Of a stretch of DNA of 64,000 nt, positions 9,679-20,460 are shown in pieces. Origin of the DNA: Astragalus membranaceus (taxonomy: Eukaryota; Streptophyta; Magnoliopsida; Fabales; Fabaceae); NCBI GenBank assembly GCA_039519185.1, contig CM076854.1, positions 152,736,736 through 152,800,735 of the forward strand, in the 5' to 3' direction. Position numbers and translations under genes: made by a program. The notes beneath the pieces are model-generated. The model had not been told where the DNA came from and did not search any database. It saw nothing but the letters and a program-made list of their open reading frames with translations. The stretch's first letter is position 1; each line of letters opens with the position of its first letter.

Positions 9679-11956
9679 TGTAACGCCCTAGAATTTAATT
9701 AATTATTTAGTTGAATTGTTTGGGAATTTAATTGGTAGAAAAATAATAAAATAAAAATAATGCTAGCACATGTGGGCCTATTGTTGGGGTTGGGAGTAGT
9801 AAAATGAAAAGTGTTAGTGAGGCCCATGATGTATTCGAATTAGCCAAGAGAAAAGCCCATAGAAATTAACTAAGTATAAAAAGGCATTATTTAGGGTTTT
9901 GCTCATTTAGAAGGAACAAAAAAAATAAGGATTAGAGAGGAGAGAAGAGAGAGGCACGGCGAAGAAGAGGAGAAGAGCTAGGGCAAACCAAAGTTTCGAA
10001 TTCTCCAAAGGCTAAGGTAAGGGTGGGGTTCTATCTCTATAATTGGGTGTATGAATGGCTCTATGTAGGAAGGTTAATGGAACCCTAGGTGATTAAGTTA
10101 GAAAACCCTAGTCGTAGGAATTGAATTTGATTGATGATGAATGAATGTGAATTGATGATGATTGAACAAGATTGATAATGATTGGACATGATTGTTGATG
10201 ATTGATCTTGCTCGTTGATGATTTGACCCAAAAATTCTGTCCATAGGGCGCCATGGGCGCCAATGTTGCCTTTGCTATGGCTGGGCGCCTTCCTGGGCGC
10301 CAAATTCTGTGCGTGTTGATGTTGCTGTCTGGGCGCCATGGGCGCCGTCCCTGTCTATGTTGCTGGGGGCCTTCCTGGGCGCCACTTTGTGTGTGTCGTG
10401 TTCTGGCGCATGGGGGCCAAGGGCGCCAACGTGGTGGCTGCCCAGTTGCTGTTTTAGGTGTGGTTCTGGCGCATGGGCGCCAAGGGCGCCAACGTGGTGG
10501 CTGCCCAGTTGTTGTTTTAGGTGCTGTTCTGGCGCATGGGCGCCATGTTGTGGCTGCCCAGTTGCTGTTTGGTGTGTGGTTCAGGCGCATGGGCGCCAAG
10601 GGCGCCAAGGTGTGGCTGCCCGGTTGCGATGGCTGTGTTATCCTGGCGCATGGGCGCCAAGGGCGCCAAGATTGGCTGCCCAAATTCTGTTGTTGCTTGC
10701 TGTGTCTGGCACAGGGGCTCCATGGGCGCCAATGTTCTGGCTGCCTGTTGCTGTGTCTGGCGCAGGGGCGCCATGGGCGCCTAAATCAGGCTGCCTTGTG
10801 CTGTGTTGCGTTGCTGGGCGCCATGGGCGCCAAGGGCGCCATGGGCGCCAAGGGCGCCAGTTTGGTTGCCTGTTGTGCTGCTGGGCGCCATGGGCGCCAG
10901 TTTGGCTGCCAATTGTGTTGCTTGGCGCAGTGGGCGCCAAGTGTGGCCGCCCAAATGTGAATTTCACGATTGTTGATTAAAACGATGTTGAATATGTGAT
11001 TAGGCCCAAAGTTGCCAAAAATGTTGAAAGTTGCTAAAATATTGCGATGTTGCCAAAATGTTGAAAATTGCTAAGTTGTAAATTGTTGACGACGAAGGTT
11101 GTACGAAGACGAATTTGCCTCTATTTATTGGCAGGTGATGTGTTGTAGGCCTACGGCCAATGTTGTTTCCCGATGTTGTTGCGATTGCTATGTACCCGCT
11201 GTTATTTGTTTGTGCATTTACATAGCGTCGCATGCATAGCATATTTTTACGATGGAGCTATGCTCAAACCACGACGACGATGTTGCGATGTTGATGCCCC
11301 TATTTACGGGTTTGGATTATGGTACCACATGCATTATAGGGCGGTGGCCCTGAGTTGAGTCACATTTCGCATTATGTGCGTACTTATGTGATTGAGACGA
11401 TGTTGACTGCTGATTAAATGATGAATTGATGCTATGACCTGAATTACATATTGTCTTTCATATGTCTGATTATATAGTGTGATATCTCACCCCTTCTGTT
11501 TGAATGTTACCCCAATGTTGGTGACGTGCAGGTAATCCCGAATGAAGGCAGTTCACCTTCGTTTGATCGAGTCGGTGTGGTCGCTCTGATATGTAACACT
11601 CGGGGGGGACGAACACACGTTTTAATGTTATTTGCTTTGTTATTTCGTTGTTGGAGCTTTAAGCTGTTTGTTGCTATTTTGATGTTTCCTGAGCTGTCTT
11701 GAGTTGTTAAGACGCACGATGATTTTAATTGACTTGTTGTGAATCTGCTGCTTAATTACGAAGATGAATTAATTGGAGGACTAAAACGTTGTTTTACCAG
11801 TTCATCCAAAAGTGTTATATAACTGTTTTCAAAAGCGAATTAATATTGTTTGTTGTTTTCACGAAGCAAATGTGGCACTCCATTGTGCGTTGAAAAAGAT
11901 TTTTATGAACTCTGATATTTTCGTATTATTTTACCGGGTAGAAATGGGGAGTTACA
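9679..11956 (+). repeat. Solo LTR of a Ty3/gypsy element
   Basis: The sequence starts TGTAACGCCCTAG and ends GGGGAGTTACA. It is flanked by perfect 5-bp direct repeats GTGAT at 9674-9678 and 11957-11961, and the interrupted 116-bp repeat continues correctly on both sides. It has a TATA box (TATAAAAAGG, 9875-9884) followed by a purine-rich leader, and no primer site, polypurine tract or coding region. At 2278 bp it is a long LTR left by LTR-LTR recombination. It contains a GC-rich minisatellite. Confidence 0.85.
10243..10945 (+). repeat. GGCGCC-rich minisatellite inside the solo LTR
   Basis: About a dozen degenerate units of roughly 60 bp. Each has one or two GGGCGCCAAGGGCGCC or GGGCGCCATGGGCGCC cores followed by a TGGCTGCCCAGTTGCTGT-like spacer. 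GC and CpG content are far above the surrounding AT-rich sequence. The palindromic cores keep several frames open on both strands (Trp/Arg/Pro or Gly/Ala-rich), which are not genes. Confidence 0.9.
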
Positions 11957-12310
11957 GTGATGGGGGGACTGAGAGTGAGAGAGCGACGAGAGAGGGGGAG
12001 GGGAGAGCGAACCAGAGAGGGGGGAGAGATGCGAAGGGGAAGGGGAGGTGCGAAGGGGAGGGGTTCGCGACGGTGATGGGGGGACTGAGAGTGAGAGAGT
12101 GACGAGAGAGGGGGAGGGGAGAGCGAACCAGAGAGGGGGGAGAGATGCGAAGGGGAAGGGGAGGTGCGAAGGGGAGGGGTTCGCGACGGTGATGGGGGGA
12201 CTGAGAGTGAGAGAGCAACGAGAGAGGGGGAGGGGAGAGCGAACCAGAGAGGGGGGAAAGATGCGAAGGGAAGGGGAGGTGCGAAGAGGGGAGAGGTGCG
12301 AAGGGGGAGG
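11957..12310 (+). repeat. 116-bp tandem repeat in the foldback element
   Basis: Units begin at 11957, 12073 and 12189 (period 116 bp), each starting GTGATGGGGGGACTGAGAG. Another copy lies left of the solo LTR at about 9553-9673. The third unit decays into a run of shorter GAAGGG-type units up to about 12310. Confidence 0.9.
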
Positions 12311-12555
12311 GGTTACGGTGGGGGAGGGGAGGGGTTACGGTGAGAGAGAGGAGAGAACAGTGCTGAGAGAGAGAGAGAGATGAACAGTGCCACGTAGGAT
12401 TTTTGGTCAAAGTCAGTTTTAATTTTGACCAAATTAAGAGGGGGCCTTGATTTTACAAATTGGGAAAATAGTGGGATCAAAATCGTCAAATTAAAACTTT
12501 GGGGACCAAAATCGTGAGTTGGTCATAATAGGGGGACCAAAACTGTAATTAAGCC

Positions 12556-12781
12556 AAAGAAGAAGAAGAAGAAGAAGAAGAAGAAGAAGAAGGAGAAGGA
12601 GAAGGAGAAGGAGAAGGAGAAGGAGAAGGAGAAGGAAAAGGAGAAGGAGAAGGAGAAGGAGAATGAGTAGGAGTAGGAGTAGGAGTAGGAGGAGGAGGAG
12701 CAGGAGAAGGAGAAGGAGAATGAGAAGGAGTAGGAGGAGGAGGAGGAGGAGGAGGAGGAGGAGGAGGAGGAGGAGGAAAAC
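12556..12781 (+). repeat. GAA/GGA microsatellite
   Basis: A compound purine repeat (GAA, GGAGAA, GTAGGA and GGA units) directly at the right edge of the foldback element. The opposite strand gives a Ser/Phe/Tyr homopolymer-like open frame that is not a gene. Confidence 0.95.
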
Positions 12782-14400
12782 GAAATGTGGAAATCTAACC
12801 TTGAAAGCAGCGAATTACTGACGGAGAAGAAGCAGGGGACGACGACAGAGCAAGTGGAGACGGCGGCGGCGGAGCACGACGGAAGGTGGTGGTGGTGATT
12901 GACTGGCGTTGTGGTTTTGTTTCTGCGTACTGCGTATTTTTTTATCACTTCTGCGTCTAGTGCGTGTTACGGTTACCGAGTGATGAGTGAGGGTGAGGTT
13001 TCTTTTTTGGTCAGGTGGGGTTATGGGTTGGTTCCTATTTTGGGGGCCCACTTTTTTTTTTGAAGTTGGGCCCTGTGCAAAAGCACAACTTGCACAGGCT
13101 GTTAGACGTGCCTGTATGATTGTTTGTGTTAGTTTAAGTAAGATTCTTTTAATTTATTAATCAAGGATTTTCAAGGGTAATATTAGAATAGAAAAATAAA
13201 ATAGGGACCTCATTGTAAATACCCACCCATTTAATGGATCATTTTGCAATTAAAAGAATTGCGAAACAGCCCCTATTTCTTTTATAAAGGTCAACTCAAG
13301 CAAGAGAATTCACTCTCATTCTTCATTTCAGCCAGAAGTGTGAGCTAGAAAGAGAAAAGAAATAAAGCAAAGCGAGAGGGAGGGAGGGAGGGAGAGAGAG
13401 AGAGGTCGAAGGATAGAAGAGGGAATGGAAAGGGAAAACCTGAGTGACCTAACCCTTCATCTTCGACATTTCTTCACAAACCTTCAACCAAACTCCACCT
13501 ATCATCTCATCCACCTTCAAATTCACCCAATAACAGAGTTTGAAAACCGCTCCATCACATACTTCTCGACTTGCATATGAAGGTTATGAAGCTAGAAATG
13601 AAGTTCTAAGAGTTGCATGTGGGTATAGGAGCCACCAAAGTGAAGCCTTGTAGCTGGCATTGGTAGATGAGGATCACACTGGGTTCAATCAAGTTTGAGG
13701 AAACTAGTGTTGCTGTCAAAGAAGGTGTATTGTAGTGAGAAGCTTCAAAAGGTGAGTTCCTCATTTCCCCTTCCTTTTAGCAATTTCAGAAATTGAAGCA
13801 CAATCGTGTGCTTAATGGTTTAATTCAAGAACTATGCATGTATGAAATATTGGTTGCAATGAGATTCTAATCTACATGTTTCTAATGATATGACAATAGT
13901 TTTCATGCTTCTTGAGATTGACATAGTTATGCAAGCTTGATTGAGAAATTGAATGCCATGAATAATGTAGCCTATACATGATAAACTTGAGTGTTCATGC
14001 TTGAATGTTGTGTTTTATTTTGATTCTTACATGTTAAAAGTGATTGAATGTAGTTGGGATAGGCTAGAAACACTTGGAATTGAAGGAAGAGCACAAAAAC
14101 AGAAAAATTGGGCCACTGTTATGGCATTACAGTCGTGTTGTACTAACACTACCACCCATGTTAGCTTCTGGTTGACAAATATTTTCTACAACCTTCCAAC
14201 TATTTTAACCATAACTTTTGATTTGAGAACCCAATTGACGTGTTTTTGGATGCATTGGAAAGCTAACAAAAATATGTACATTTATAAATTACTATTGAAT
14301 TGTTTTTTTCATTCATTTCCAAAGACCCTCCTAACCTATTCCAACCTTTATAATTGAAGCATGTTAAATGCGTGCCTTTACATAATTTCTTGATGTTTGA

Positions 14401-15025
14401 CTAATCATTGTGATAACCTCTGGATTTTGTGAACACGACTAACGGGAGAGAACTATTATTTATACTATTACTATTATAATATAAATGGACTAAAGAATAA
14501 TAAGAGGCGTATTTAGGTTGAAAGGAAAGTATCAAGACTAAGGCTCATTCAGAAAGGAATTGGGTCCCCTTTTTGATCTTAAATAGTGTCATTTTGGGGT
14601 GCGTTAGTCGTAATTGATTAAAAGACGAGAGAAACTTCAATATGAGAGTTTTGGTGACGTACTAGTCATGCGAGAGAGAGAGAGAGAGAGAGAGACAAGA
14701 AAAGGAAGGAGAATGAACGATAAAGTTTTGGTGAAACGCATGGGGGTGGTATGTATGAATTACAAGTGATGCAAATAGCATAATTAAATGAGCAAAGTAG
14801 CATAATAACTAAGAAGTGTGACAAATAAGCCAATAATGATTTTCTTAAAAAAATGAACACTTTTAAAGTCACGCGGGGTTAAAATTCGACTTTAAAAGAC
14901 TTTTGCAGTCGAGTAAAACAATAATCCGAATTTTCCGGACCAAAACCTACACGGGTAATTAAAGTCAGACGCTTATTGCCCGACTTAAAAACATACTTTT
15001 TGAGTCAAACATCAAGCCGAATTTA
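14401..15025. other. Unassigned repeat-like sequence
   Basis: No gene seen. A (GA)n run lies at 14671-14694. Between 14870 and 15560, outside the Tourist element, the motif GACTTTAAAA and relatives recur several times on both sides. This suggests a further degraded transposon into which the Tourist element jumped. Confidence 0.35.
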
Positions 15026-15438
15026 GGCCCTGTTTGGGAAAAAAGAACGGATAACGAATAAACTAGCTAATAGCGGATGAACTGATAGCGAATAGCTGAT
15101 ATCGGATAAGCTAGCAGATTGAATTTTAAGTGTTTGGTAAAATTAGCGGTTGAACTAGCTTATAAATATAAAATGATATAAATGGACATTTGTAATTAAT
15201 GCTTGAAAATGAGAGAGAAGATTCATTTAATAGTGGATAAATGAGGAATTTAATTAAAATAATAAGGGTAAAAGTGGGAGAAAAAATGAAACGCTATAAG
15301 TTATAAGCTCAAACGCTACTTCAAGTAGCGTTTCAAAAAACGCTATACGCTAGTGAAAAAACACTATAAGCTTCCAAACACCTACCACGAGCTTATAATC
15401 CGCTATAAGCCAGCGATTTGGCTTTGCCAAACAGAGCT
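15026..15438. mobile_element. Tourist-like MITE (PIF/Harbinger type)
   Basis: A 413-bp element with ends GGCCCTGTTTGG and CCAAACAGAGCT (inverted, two mismatches), flanked by TTA at 15023-15025 and 15439-15441. The TTA target duplication and non-coding, partly self-complementary interior (repeated AGCTTATAA and CGCTATA motifs) fit a Tourist-type MITE. Confidence 0.75.
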
Positions 15439-15711
15439 TTAGATATTTGACATACTAAATCACTCTAATAGAAGTCATGCTCGAACCCGACTTTAAAAGT
15501 CCAATTTATCTGACTTTAAATCCTTTTTTGCTATGCATGTTTTGAAAATGGATTGTATCAGTAGAAAGTAGGGGTGTGCCAAGTAAAACGACCATCAACT
15601 ATATTATGTGTATTTAAAGCATTTTAATCCTTAAAACTTATTTTTAACAATCCATTAAACAATATATTGTTTCTAAAATAATATTAATCAAGAATATATG
15701 TCTAACAGCAG

Positions 15712-15897
15712 TCGGGCTTCTCTGAGCTACGTAGTGGGGGGTCGATCCGGTTTGCTCTCGGGTTCGATTTCCGCCAACGTTAAAAAGGCGTGTTGGCCAG
15801 CGAAATCCTTGCCACAAGTAGCGAGCGAAGATTAGTCATTCGTTGAAAGCGTTGGGACACTCTATAAGTAGTCAGCAATGGTCCTAAATCAAAAAAA
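15712..15897 (+). mobile_element. SINE with 16-bp target-site duplication
   Basis: About 186 bp ending in an A run. It is flanked by the perfect direct repeat ATATGTCTAACAGCAG at 15696-15711 and 15898-15913. The head looks tRNA-related, with a B-box-like GGTTCGATTTC at about 15763-15773. Variable-length duplication plus an A tail marks LINE-mediated insertion on the plus strand. Confidence 0.8.
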
Positions 15898-16299
15898 ATA
15901 TGTCTAACAGCAGCGACGACAACAACAATAATAATAGTAATAATAATGAACAATAAATATTACTAAAATAATCATAATCAATTACTAGAAAAAACAAATG
16001 CATCTGGATCCTAACAATTTTCTAAATAAGCTTATCGAAAAAAAAAAACAATTTTCTAAATAAATTGCAATCTCTAGGGTGATTTTATGTTTTAGTACGT
16101 GATGACTATAAGTTACAACCGCACCTAAGTGAAATCCAAAATTATATTAGTCAAATTGGTGTGTGTGTGTGTGTCCACTCCACTTGAATAGAATACAGCG
16201 AGTAAACAAACAAAGTACAGAGTGGTGTTGCTTATCAAAAAAAAAAAAGTACAGAGTGGTGTTATCCGGCGCAGGCTATAACCTACGAAACCCGTTATA

Positions 16300-16924
16300 A
16301 TAACAACGGTTTCCCAGCACTCCGTTTTCTACTTCTATTTCCGTTTCCAATCCAAACCCCACACTTCACCGCTCACACTCCTCACTTCACTTTTCTTCTC
16401 TGTTCTTTTGACGACGGGTCGAAGAAGAAGGAAAATAAAACTACCCTTTTTTTCTCTCTAAAAAAACCACAAATAAAAAAGTCTAAATAGAAAAAATGGT
16501 TGTCGATGATATGGCAGTAAATACCATCATCATCGGATACGGAACTTCCCTCTCTTCTCGATTCTTTGACGCTTTTCCTAAAAGGTAAATCCCCTCTCTA
16601 TAGCCATTTATTTCTCAATATATTGCAATTTTTTTATGGATTTGATATGTTTTTGTTTCACTGTACCCTAACTGATTTTATTACTTTTTTTTTTATATTT
16701 GGGGAAAAATTAAAAAAATATTAATTTATACGAATTATGTTGTCTGATTTTATTTTTTTTATATATATTAGGGACTTGAAGGAAGGGAGATATAGTGGGG
16801 ATTGATTTGATATTGATATTGATATTGATGAAGGTGTTTAGTATAAGGCTGTTCAATTGTATTATTTTTGGGATGGAAAAATTGAACCTAGTAGTAATTG
16901 AAGTAATCAAGGTGATGAGATAAA
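16300..16924 (+). promoter_or_regulatory. Leader exon, intron and upstream ORF of IDM3-like copy 1
   Basis: An upstream ATG at 16497 opens a short frame (MVVDDMAVNTIIIGYG...) that reaches a splice donor AAAAG|GTAAAT at 16584/16585. A good acceptor ATATTAG lies at 16771, so an intron of 187 bp in the leader is likely. Read across the splice, the upstream ORF ends in exon 2 before the main ATG at 16925, so it does not fuse to the main protein. The equivalent region of copy 2 keeps the same ATGGTTGT...GATGATAT start and a donor at the same relative place. Confidence 0.55.
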
Positions 16925-18412
16925 ATGAGGGGTTCTAGTTTCACTAATTTGTTAATGGAGAATCATCATCCATCTACACATTTGTCAATGGATTCAAGTG
17001 CATCATCTCATGAGGAACTTGATTTGGAGATGAATCCCCAAATCACGCTTTTAGGTCCACCAGATATAAATTTACAGCCATGGAATTCTGATAGATGTGA
17101 TATTCTAGATGTTGGTTTTGGCAATCAAGGGTATGAAACTGAGAGTAATTTTCTCAATGTTACGAAAATTGGAAGGAAATGTGCGACGAAGCGAGTTGAT
17201 AGTATATGGGGTGCTTGGTTTTTCTTTAGTTTTTACTTTAAGCCTGTTTTGAATGATAAATCCAAGGTCAAGGTTATTAGGGATAGTAATGGTGTTTTGG
17301 GGTTTGATAAGTCTGATCTTAAGCTTGATGTTTTCATGGTTCAACATGACATGGAAAACATGTACATGTGGGTTTTTAAAGAGAGGCCTGAAAATGCATT
17401 GGGGAAAATGCAGCTGAGAAGTTACATGAATGGGCATTCTCGACAAGGGGAACGCCCTTTTCCGTTTAGTGCTGATAAGGGTTTCGTTCGATCTCACAGG
17501 ATGCAACGGAAGCATTATAGAGGGCTTTCAAATCCTCAATGTGTGCATGGTGTTGAGGTTGTTCCTTTGCCCAATTTGATTGGTGTCAAGGAAGATGAAA
17601 TGAAAAGGTGGATGGAATTAACTGGCCGAGATTTGAATTTATCAATCCCTCCGGATGCAAGTGATTTCAGTTCATGGAGAACTCTCCCCACCACGGATTT
17701 TGAGCTTGAGAGGCCAATTCCTCCAATCAAGGGTGCTTCACATCCACACACAAAGAAACTTCTTAATGGATCTGGTTTGAATTTGTCAATTCCTCTGTCT
17801 AACCATAGTAATGGCAATGGGTTGGACCTATCTTCTATGAGCATCAAGAAGAGGAAGGAGTTTTTCCCTCATGGAAATGATGAAGAATGTTACTTGGCTG
17901 TTACTCCTCCATCCGATCGAATTCAAGATATCGAAATGCAACCGAGTTTCTGGCCACACTGGTTGAATGATTTTAGTGGGGTGATGAAGAATGTTTGTGG
18001 ACCTGTTACAGCTGCAAAGACTATATATGAAGATGAACAAAGTTATTTGATTATTGTAAGTCTTCCATGTGTTGATCTTCCAAGAGTGAAAGTTACTTGG
18101 AGGAACACTCTCACACGCGGTATCGTAAAGCTTTCGTGTATGAGCACATCGGGGGAGCCATTTATCAAGAGACATGATAGAACTTTCAAGCTTACAGATA
18201 CATCCTCCGAGCATTCCCCTCCTGGAGAATTCATCCGTGAAATTCTGCTTTCAACTCGGATTCCTGAAGGTGCCAAAATAGAAGCATACTATGATGAGCC
18301 AGAATCAGTGCTAGAGATCATGGTGCCAAAACTTCGCGCAGAACCTGAAGAGCATGAAGTCAGAGTTTGCCTCCGACCCCATCTGGGAGTGAATGATCTT
18401 ATGTTGACTTGA
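16925..18412 (+). CDS. Alpha-crystallin-domain protein, IDM3-like, copy 1
   Basis: 495 residues in one exon. An N-terminal acidic/Ser part (MDSSASSHEELDLEMNPQ) is followed by a conserved block of about 200 residues with RVDSIWGAWFFFSFYF and QLRSYMNGHSRQGERPFPF. A low-complexity middle comes next, then a C-terminal HSP20/alpha-crystallin-like domain at about 349-470, ending LEIMVPKL. This architecture matches the plant family that includes Arabidopsis IDM3 (from memory At1g20870), which works with IDM1, IDM2 and MBD7 in ROS1-dependent DNA demethylation. Function here is inferred from family only. The first ATG (16925) is used; an in-frame ATG ten codons on (MENHHPSTH) is an alternative. It has a close tandem paralogue at 23600-25123 in the same orientation. 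Confidence 0.85.
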   Translation: MRGSSFTNLLMENHHPSTHLSMDSSASSHEELDLEMNPQITLLGPPDINLQPWNSDRCDILDVGFGNQGYETESNFLNVTKIGRKCATKRVDSIWGAWFFFSFYFKPVLNDKSKVKVIRDSNGVLGFDKSDLKLDVFMVQHDMENMYMWVFKERPENALGKMQLRSYMNGHSRQGERPFPFSADKGFVRSHRMQRKHYRGLSNPQCVHGVEVVPLPNLIGVKEDEMKRWMELTGRDLNLSIPPDASDFSSWRTLPTTDFELERPIPPIKGASHPHTKKLLNGSGLNLSIPLSNHSNGNGLDLSSMSIKKRKEFFPHGNDEECYLAVTPPSDRIQDIEMQPSFWPHWLNDFSGVMKNVCGPVTAAKTIYEDEQSYLIIVSLPCVDLPRVKVTWRNTLTRGIVKLSCMSTSGEPFIKRHDRTFKLTDTSSEHSPPGEFIREILLSTRIPEGAKIEAYYDEPESVLEIMVPKLRAEPEEHEVRVCLRPHLGVNDLMLT

Positions 18413-18769
18413 AGTAGGCACTTAATCACAAATTGTTAGGATCCAACATAGTGTGTAGATCATTGTTTAAACAATGTAATCTATGATATATGTGTGCTTC
18501 ATAGGCTCTAGCAATTTTAAGTCAGTAATTGCTTTGGTTAGCTATTTCGTTTGTTAGAATTATTAATCTTCGAACGAAAAATTATCAAAGCATAACTTTG
18601 TATGTTTTCGATAAAATTGCCTTATCTTTAATTGTTGCGGACTTTAGCATCAAGGGATCTATATGTGGCTTTGCTCTGGAAATTTTGAGTATTTTAGATA
18701 TCTTAGTCCTTAGAGCTACGATTAGAGGGCAGTGTCTCCCTTGAAGGAGTATTTGTTCCCTTTTGAACA

Positions 18770-19993
18770 GGGTTCTATTTTTTATACCCCCACACAAATT
18801 TTTTATCACCATTTTACCCCTTAAAAATGTAAAATGGATTTATCTATTTTTAGGATAAATCCGTTTTGCAAAAAAAATTGAAAACGGATTTATAGATAAA
18901 TCCGTTGTGCAATTTTTCAAAACCGGATTTATCTATTTAATAGATAAATTCGTTTTTCATTTTTTCAAAACGGATTTATCTATTAAATAGATAAATCCGT
19001 TTTGCAATTTATCAAAACTGTAAATAGATAAATTCGTTTTGCAATTTATCAAAACCTAGATAAATCAGTTTTGAAACAATAAATAGATAAATCCGTTTTG
19101 AAACAATAAAATGGATAAATCTGTTAAAAATTATAATTATTGTTAAAAAAATTTAATTAATTATAATTAATGTTAAAAAGTTATAATAATTTTTTTTTGT
19201 AAAAAAGTAAAATAGATATGAATATTGGTGATGTTTTGGTTGTGTTCAGTGTGTAGATATTCGTTACACGTGACGACGTTGTACGCTGGCTAGATAATCT
19301 AGGCTAAAAAATCGATTTTCGGGCAACCTACTCCAATTGTCCTGAAACCATAGCCATTAAATTCGGAAAAAAATCAGGGATCATTACTCCTGAAGAAGGG
19401 ACTTCTATCGGGATTACGGGGATCAAAATCCCAAATTCAATCGTTTACTATTTTTTATTAATTTTTTGAATTTTTATAACCTCCAAAAAATCTAAAAAAA
19501 TTTGCATAACCTTATTTTGGTTTTATTAGATTTTTAGTGGTCTTTTTATAATTTTTAGATTAGTCTTGACGCTTCAACAATTTTTTAGTGGTGTTTTTAT
19601 AACCTTTTTACAATAATATTCCTTATAATTTAATGCTGAATTTAATTTATTTATTAATTATTTTATGAAACGGATTTATCTATTTATTAGATAAATCTGT
19701 AGTTAAATATTTAACTACGGATTTATCTAATAAATAGATAAACCGTTTTCTAAAACGTAAATAGCGGATTTATCTAATTGTTAGATAAATCCGTTAGTTT
19801 AATTTTTAACTACAAATTTATCTAACAATTAGATAAATCTGTTATATATTTAACTGCGGATTTATCTAGATAAATCCGTTTTGTAAAAAATACATAACGG
19901 ATTTATCTAATTGTTAGATAAATTTGTTTCGCAAAAAAATTAGGGGCAAAATGGGAAGAAAAATTTCTTGTGGGGGTATAAAAAGTAGAACCC
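18770..19993. mobile_element. Foldback element, GGATTTATC family, copy 1
   Basis: The ends GGGTTCTATTTTTTATACCC and its near complement GGGTATAAAAAGTAGAACCC lie between TTTTGAACA (18761-18769) and TTTTGAATA (19994-20002), an 8-of-9 match to a Mutator-type duplication. Inside are at least ten small palindromes built on GGATTTATCT...AGATAAATCC. A central segment (AAAATCGATTTTCGGGCAAC, AATCAGGGATC) is also found in copies 2 and 3. It has no coding capacity. It lies about 360 bp downstream of IDM3-like copy 1. Confidence 0.8.
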
Positions 19994-20120
19994 TTTTGAA
20001 TATTGTGCGGCCTCAAGGAACGGTGAAATAGAACAGTGTACTAGACACCCTCAAAACTAGCAAAAAGACAAAAATGTCATTAATGAAACGCCACACCTCC
20101 CTTTTTTTTTAGATTACGCG

Positions 20121-20256
20121 GGTACGGAAGTTTGGTTTCGTACCCTTCCGGAACCAAAATACCGGGTCTTATGTATTTACAGACACCCCCCACTTCTGAA
20201 TTTTTTAAGGTCCGAAAGTTTGAAATCGTACCGGTTCGGAACCAAACTTCCGTACC
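20121..20256. repeat. Small inverted repeat around GGTACGGAAGTTTGG
   Basis: A 17-bp perfect inverted repeat: GGTACGGAAGTTTGGTT at 20121-20137 and its complement at 20240-20256. The outer part of the loop is also partly complementary. It resembles a short foldback MITE, but I see no clear target duplication. Related GGTACGGTACGG sequence occurs at about 21200. Confidence 0.5.
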
Positions 20257-20307
20257 TGTTAAAACATCCCATCACCATAGATTCCTATATTTTTGCAATT
20301 GCTTACT

Positions 20308-20460
20308 GTAACAGCCCAGGTCCACCGCAGCGGCCACCCCGGTCCCACTGTTACCTCACGGTCTTTTCTACCCCCCTTGTAGAATTTTTGCCTTCCGTGG
20401 GAATCGAACCTTGCACCGGAGGCATAAGTGCAAGTTAAACCCCCTTCCCACTACCAATTG
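20308..20460 (-). mobile_element. tRNA-derived SINE, copy 1 (minus)
   Basis: The minus strand carries the same unit as the two following copies, starting near CAATTGGTAGTGGG and ending GGGCTGTTACA, with an exact B box GGTTCGATTCC. It abuts copy 2 head to head, making a near-perfect palindrome of about 300 bp centred near 20460. Confidence 0.75.

Larger units (their letters stand above)
9040..12555. mobile_element. Mutator-like foldback element, family GGCTTAATTACAG, with nested solo LTR
   Basis: Long terminal inverted repeats of roughly 250 bp: the left starts GGCTTAATTACAGTTTTGG and the right ends with its complement. The arms share the GGTCCCCCTATT, CAAGGTCCCC and CCTACGTGGCA blocks. The flanks AAAAAAGAA (9031-9039) and AAAGAAGAA (12556-12564) match at 8 of 9 bases, which fits a Mutator-type 9-bp duplication, though A/G-rich sequence makes this weak. 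The middle is CT/GA-rich and holds 116-bp tandem repeats. No transposase is present. Without the 2.3-kb LTR insertion it would be about 1.2 kb. The same family is seen at 26212-27238. Confidence 0.75.
8076..13114 (-). mobile_element. hAT transposon relic with 8-bp target duplication
   Basis: Flanked by perfect 8-bp direct repeats TATGATTG at 8068-8075 and 13115-13122. The ends are imperfect inverted repeats: CATGGCCGTCTCAAG at the left, and CAGGCACGTCTAACAG as the reverse complement of the right. Just inside both are GGGCCCGTGCAAA-like motifs, typical of a plant hAT group. A fragment of hAT transposase lies near the left end, so the gene ran on the minus strand. Most of the length is a later foldback insertion (9040-12555) and a GAA/GGA microsatellite. 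Confidence 0.85.
7697..14400 (+). repeat. Ty3/gypsy-type LTR fragment, interrupted by a hAT element
   Basis: The left end TGTAACACCCCGAAACTTG is a typical start for plant gypsy LTRs. After removal of the hAT insertion (8076-13114 plus one target-site copy), the sequence continues to a TATA box (TTTATAAAGG, 13281-13290), a purine-rich leader (13330-13430) and a long LTR-like body reaching about 14360. The expected TG...CA right end is not seen, so the 3' side is truncated. Its right boundary is approximate. There is no internal coding region. Confidence 0.55.

Noticed and set aside
10085..10980. Several overlapping long open frames on both strands, Trp/Arg/Pro or Gly/Ala-rich
   Set aside because: They come from the GGCGCC minisatellite. 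All frames stay open because the repeat lacks stop codons, and the region is inside a solo LTR.
12523..12948. Ser/Phe/Tyr repeat protein frame on the minus strand
   Set aside because: A translation of the GAA/GGA microsatellite; low complexity, no domain.
18770..19993. CRISPR-like array or satellite from repeated GGATTTATC units
   Set aside because: Units are palindromic, irregularly spaced and lie within inverted arms bounded by a 9-bp duplication. A CRISPR is not expected in a plant nuclear genome.
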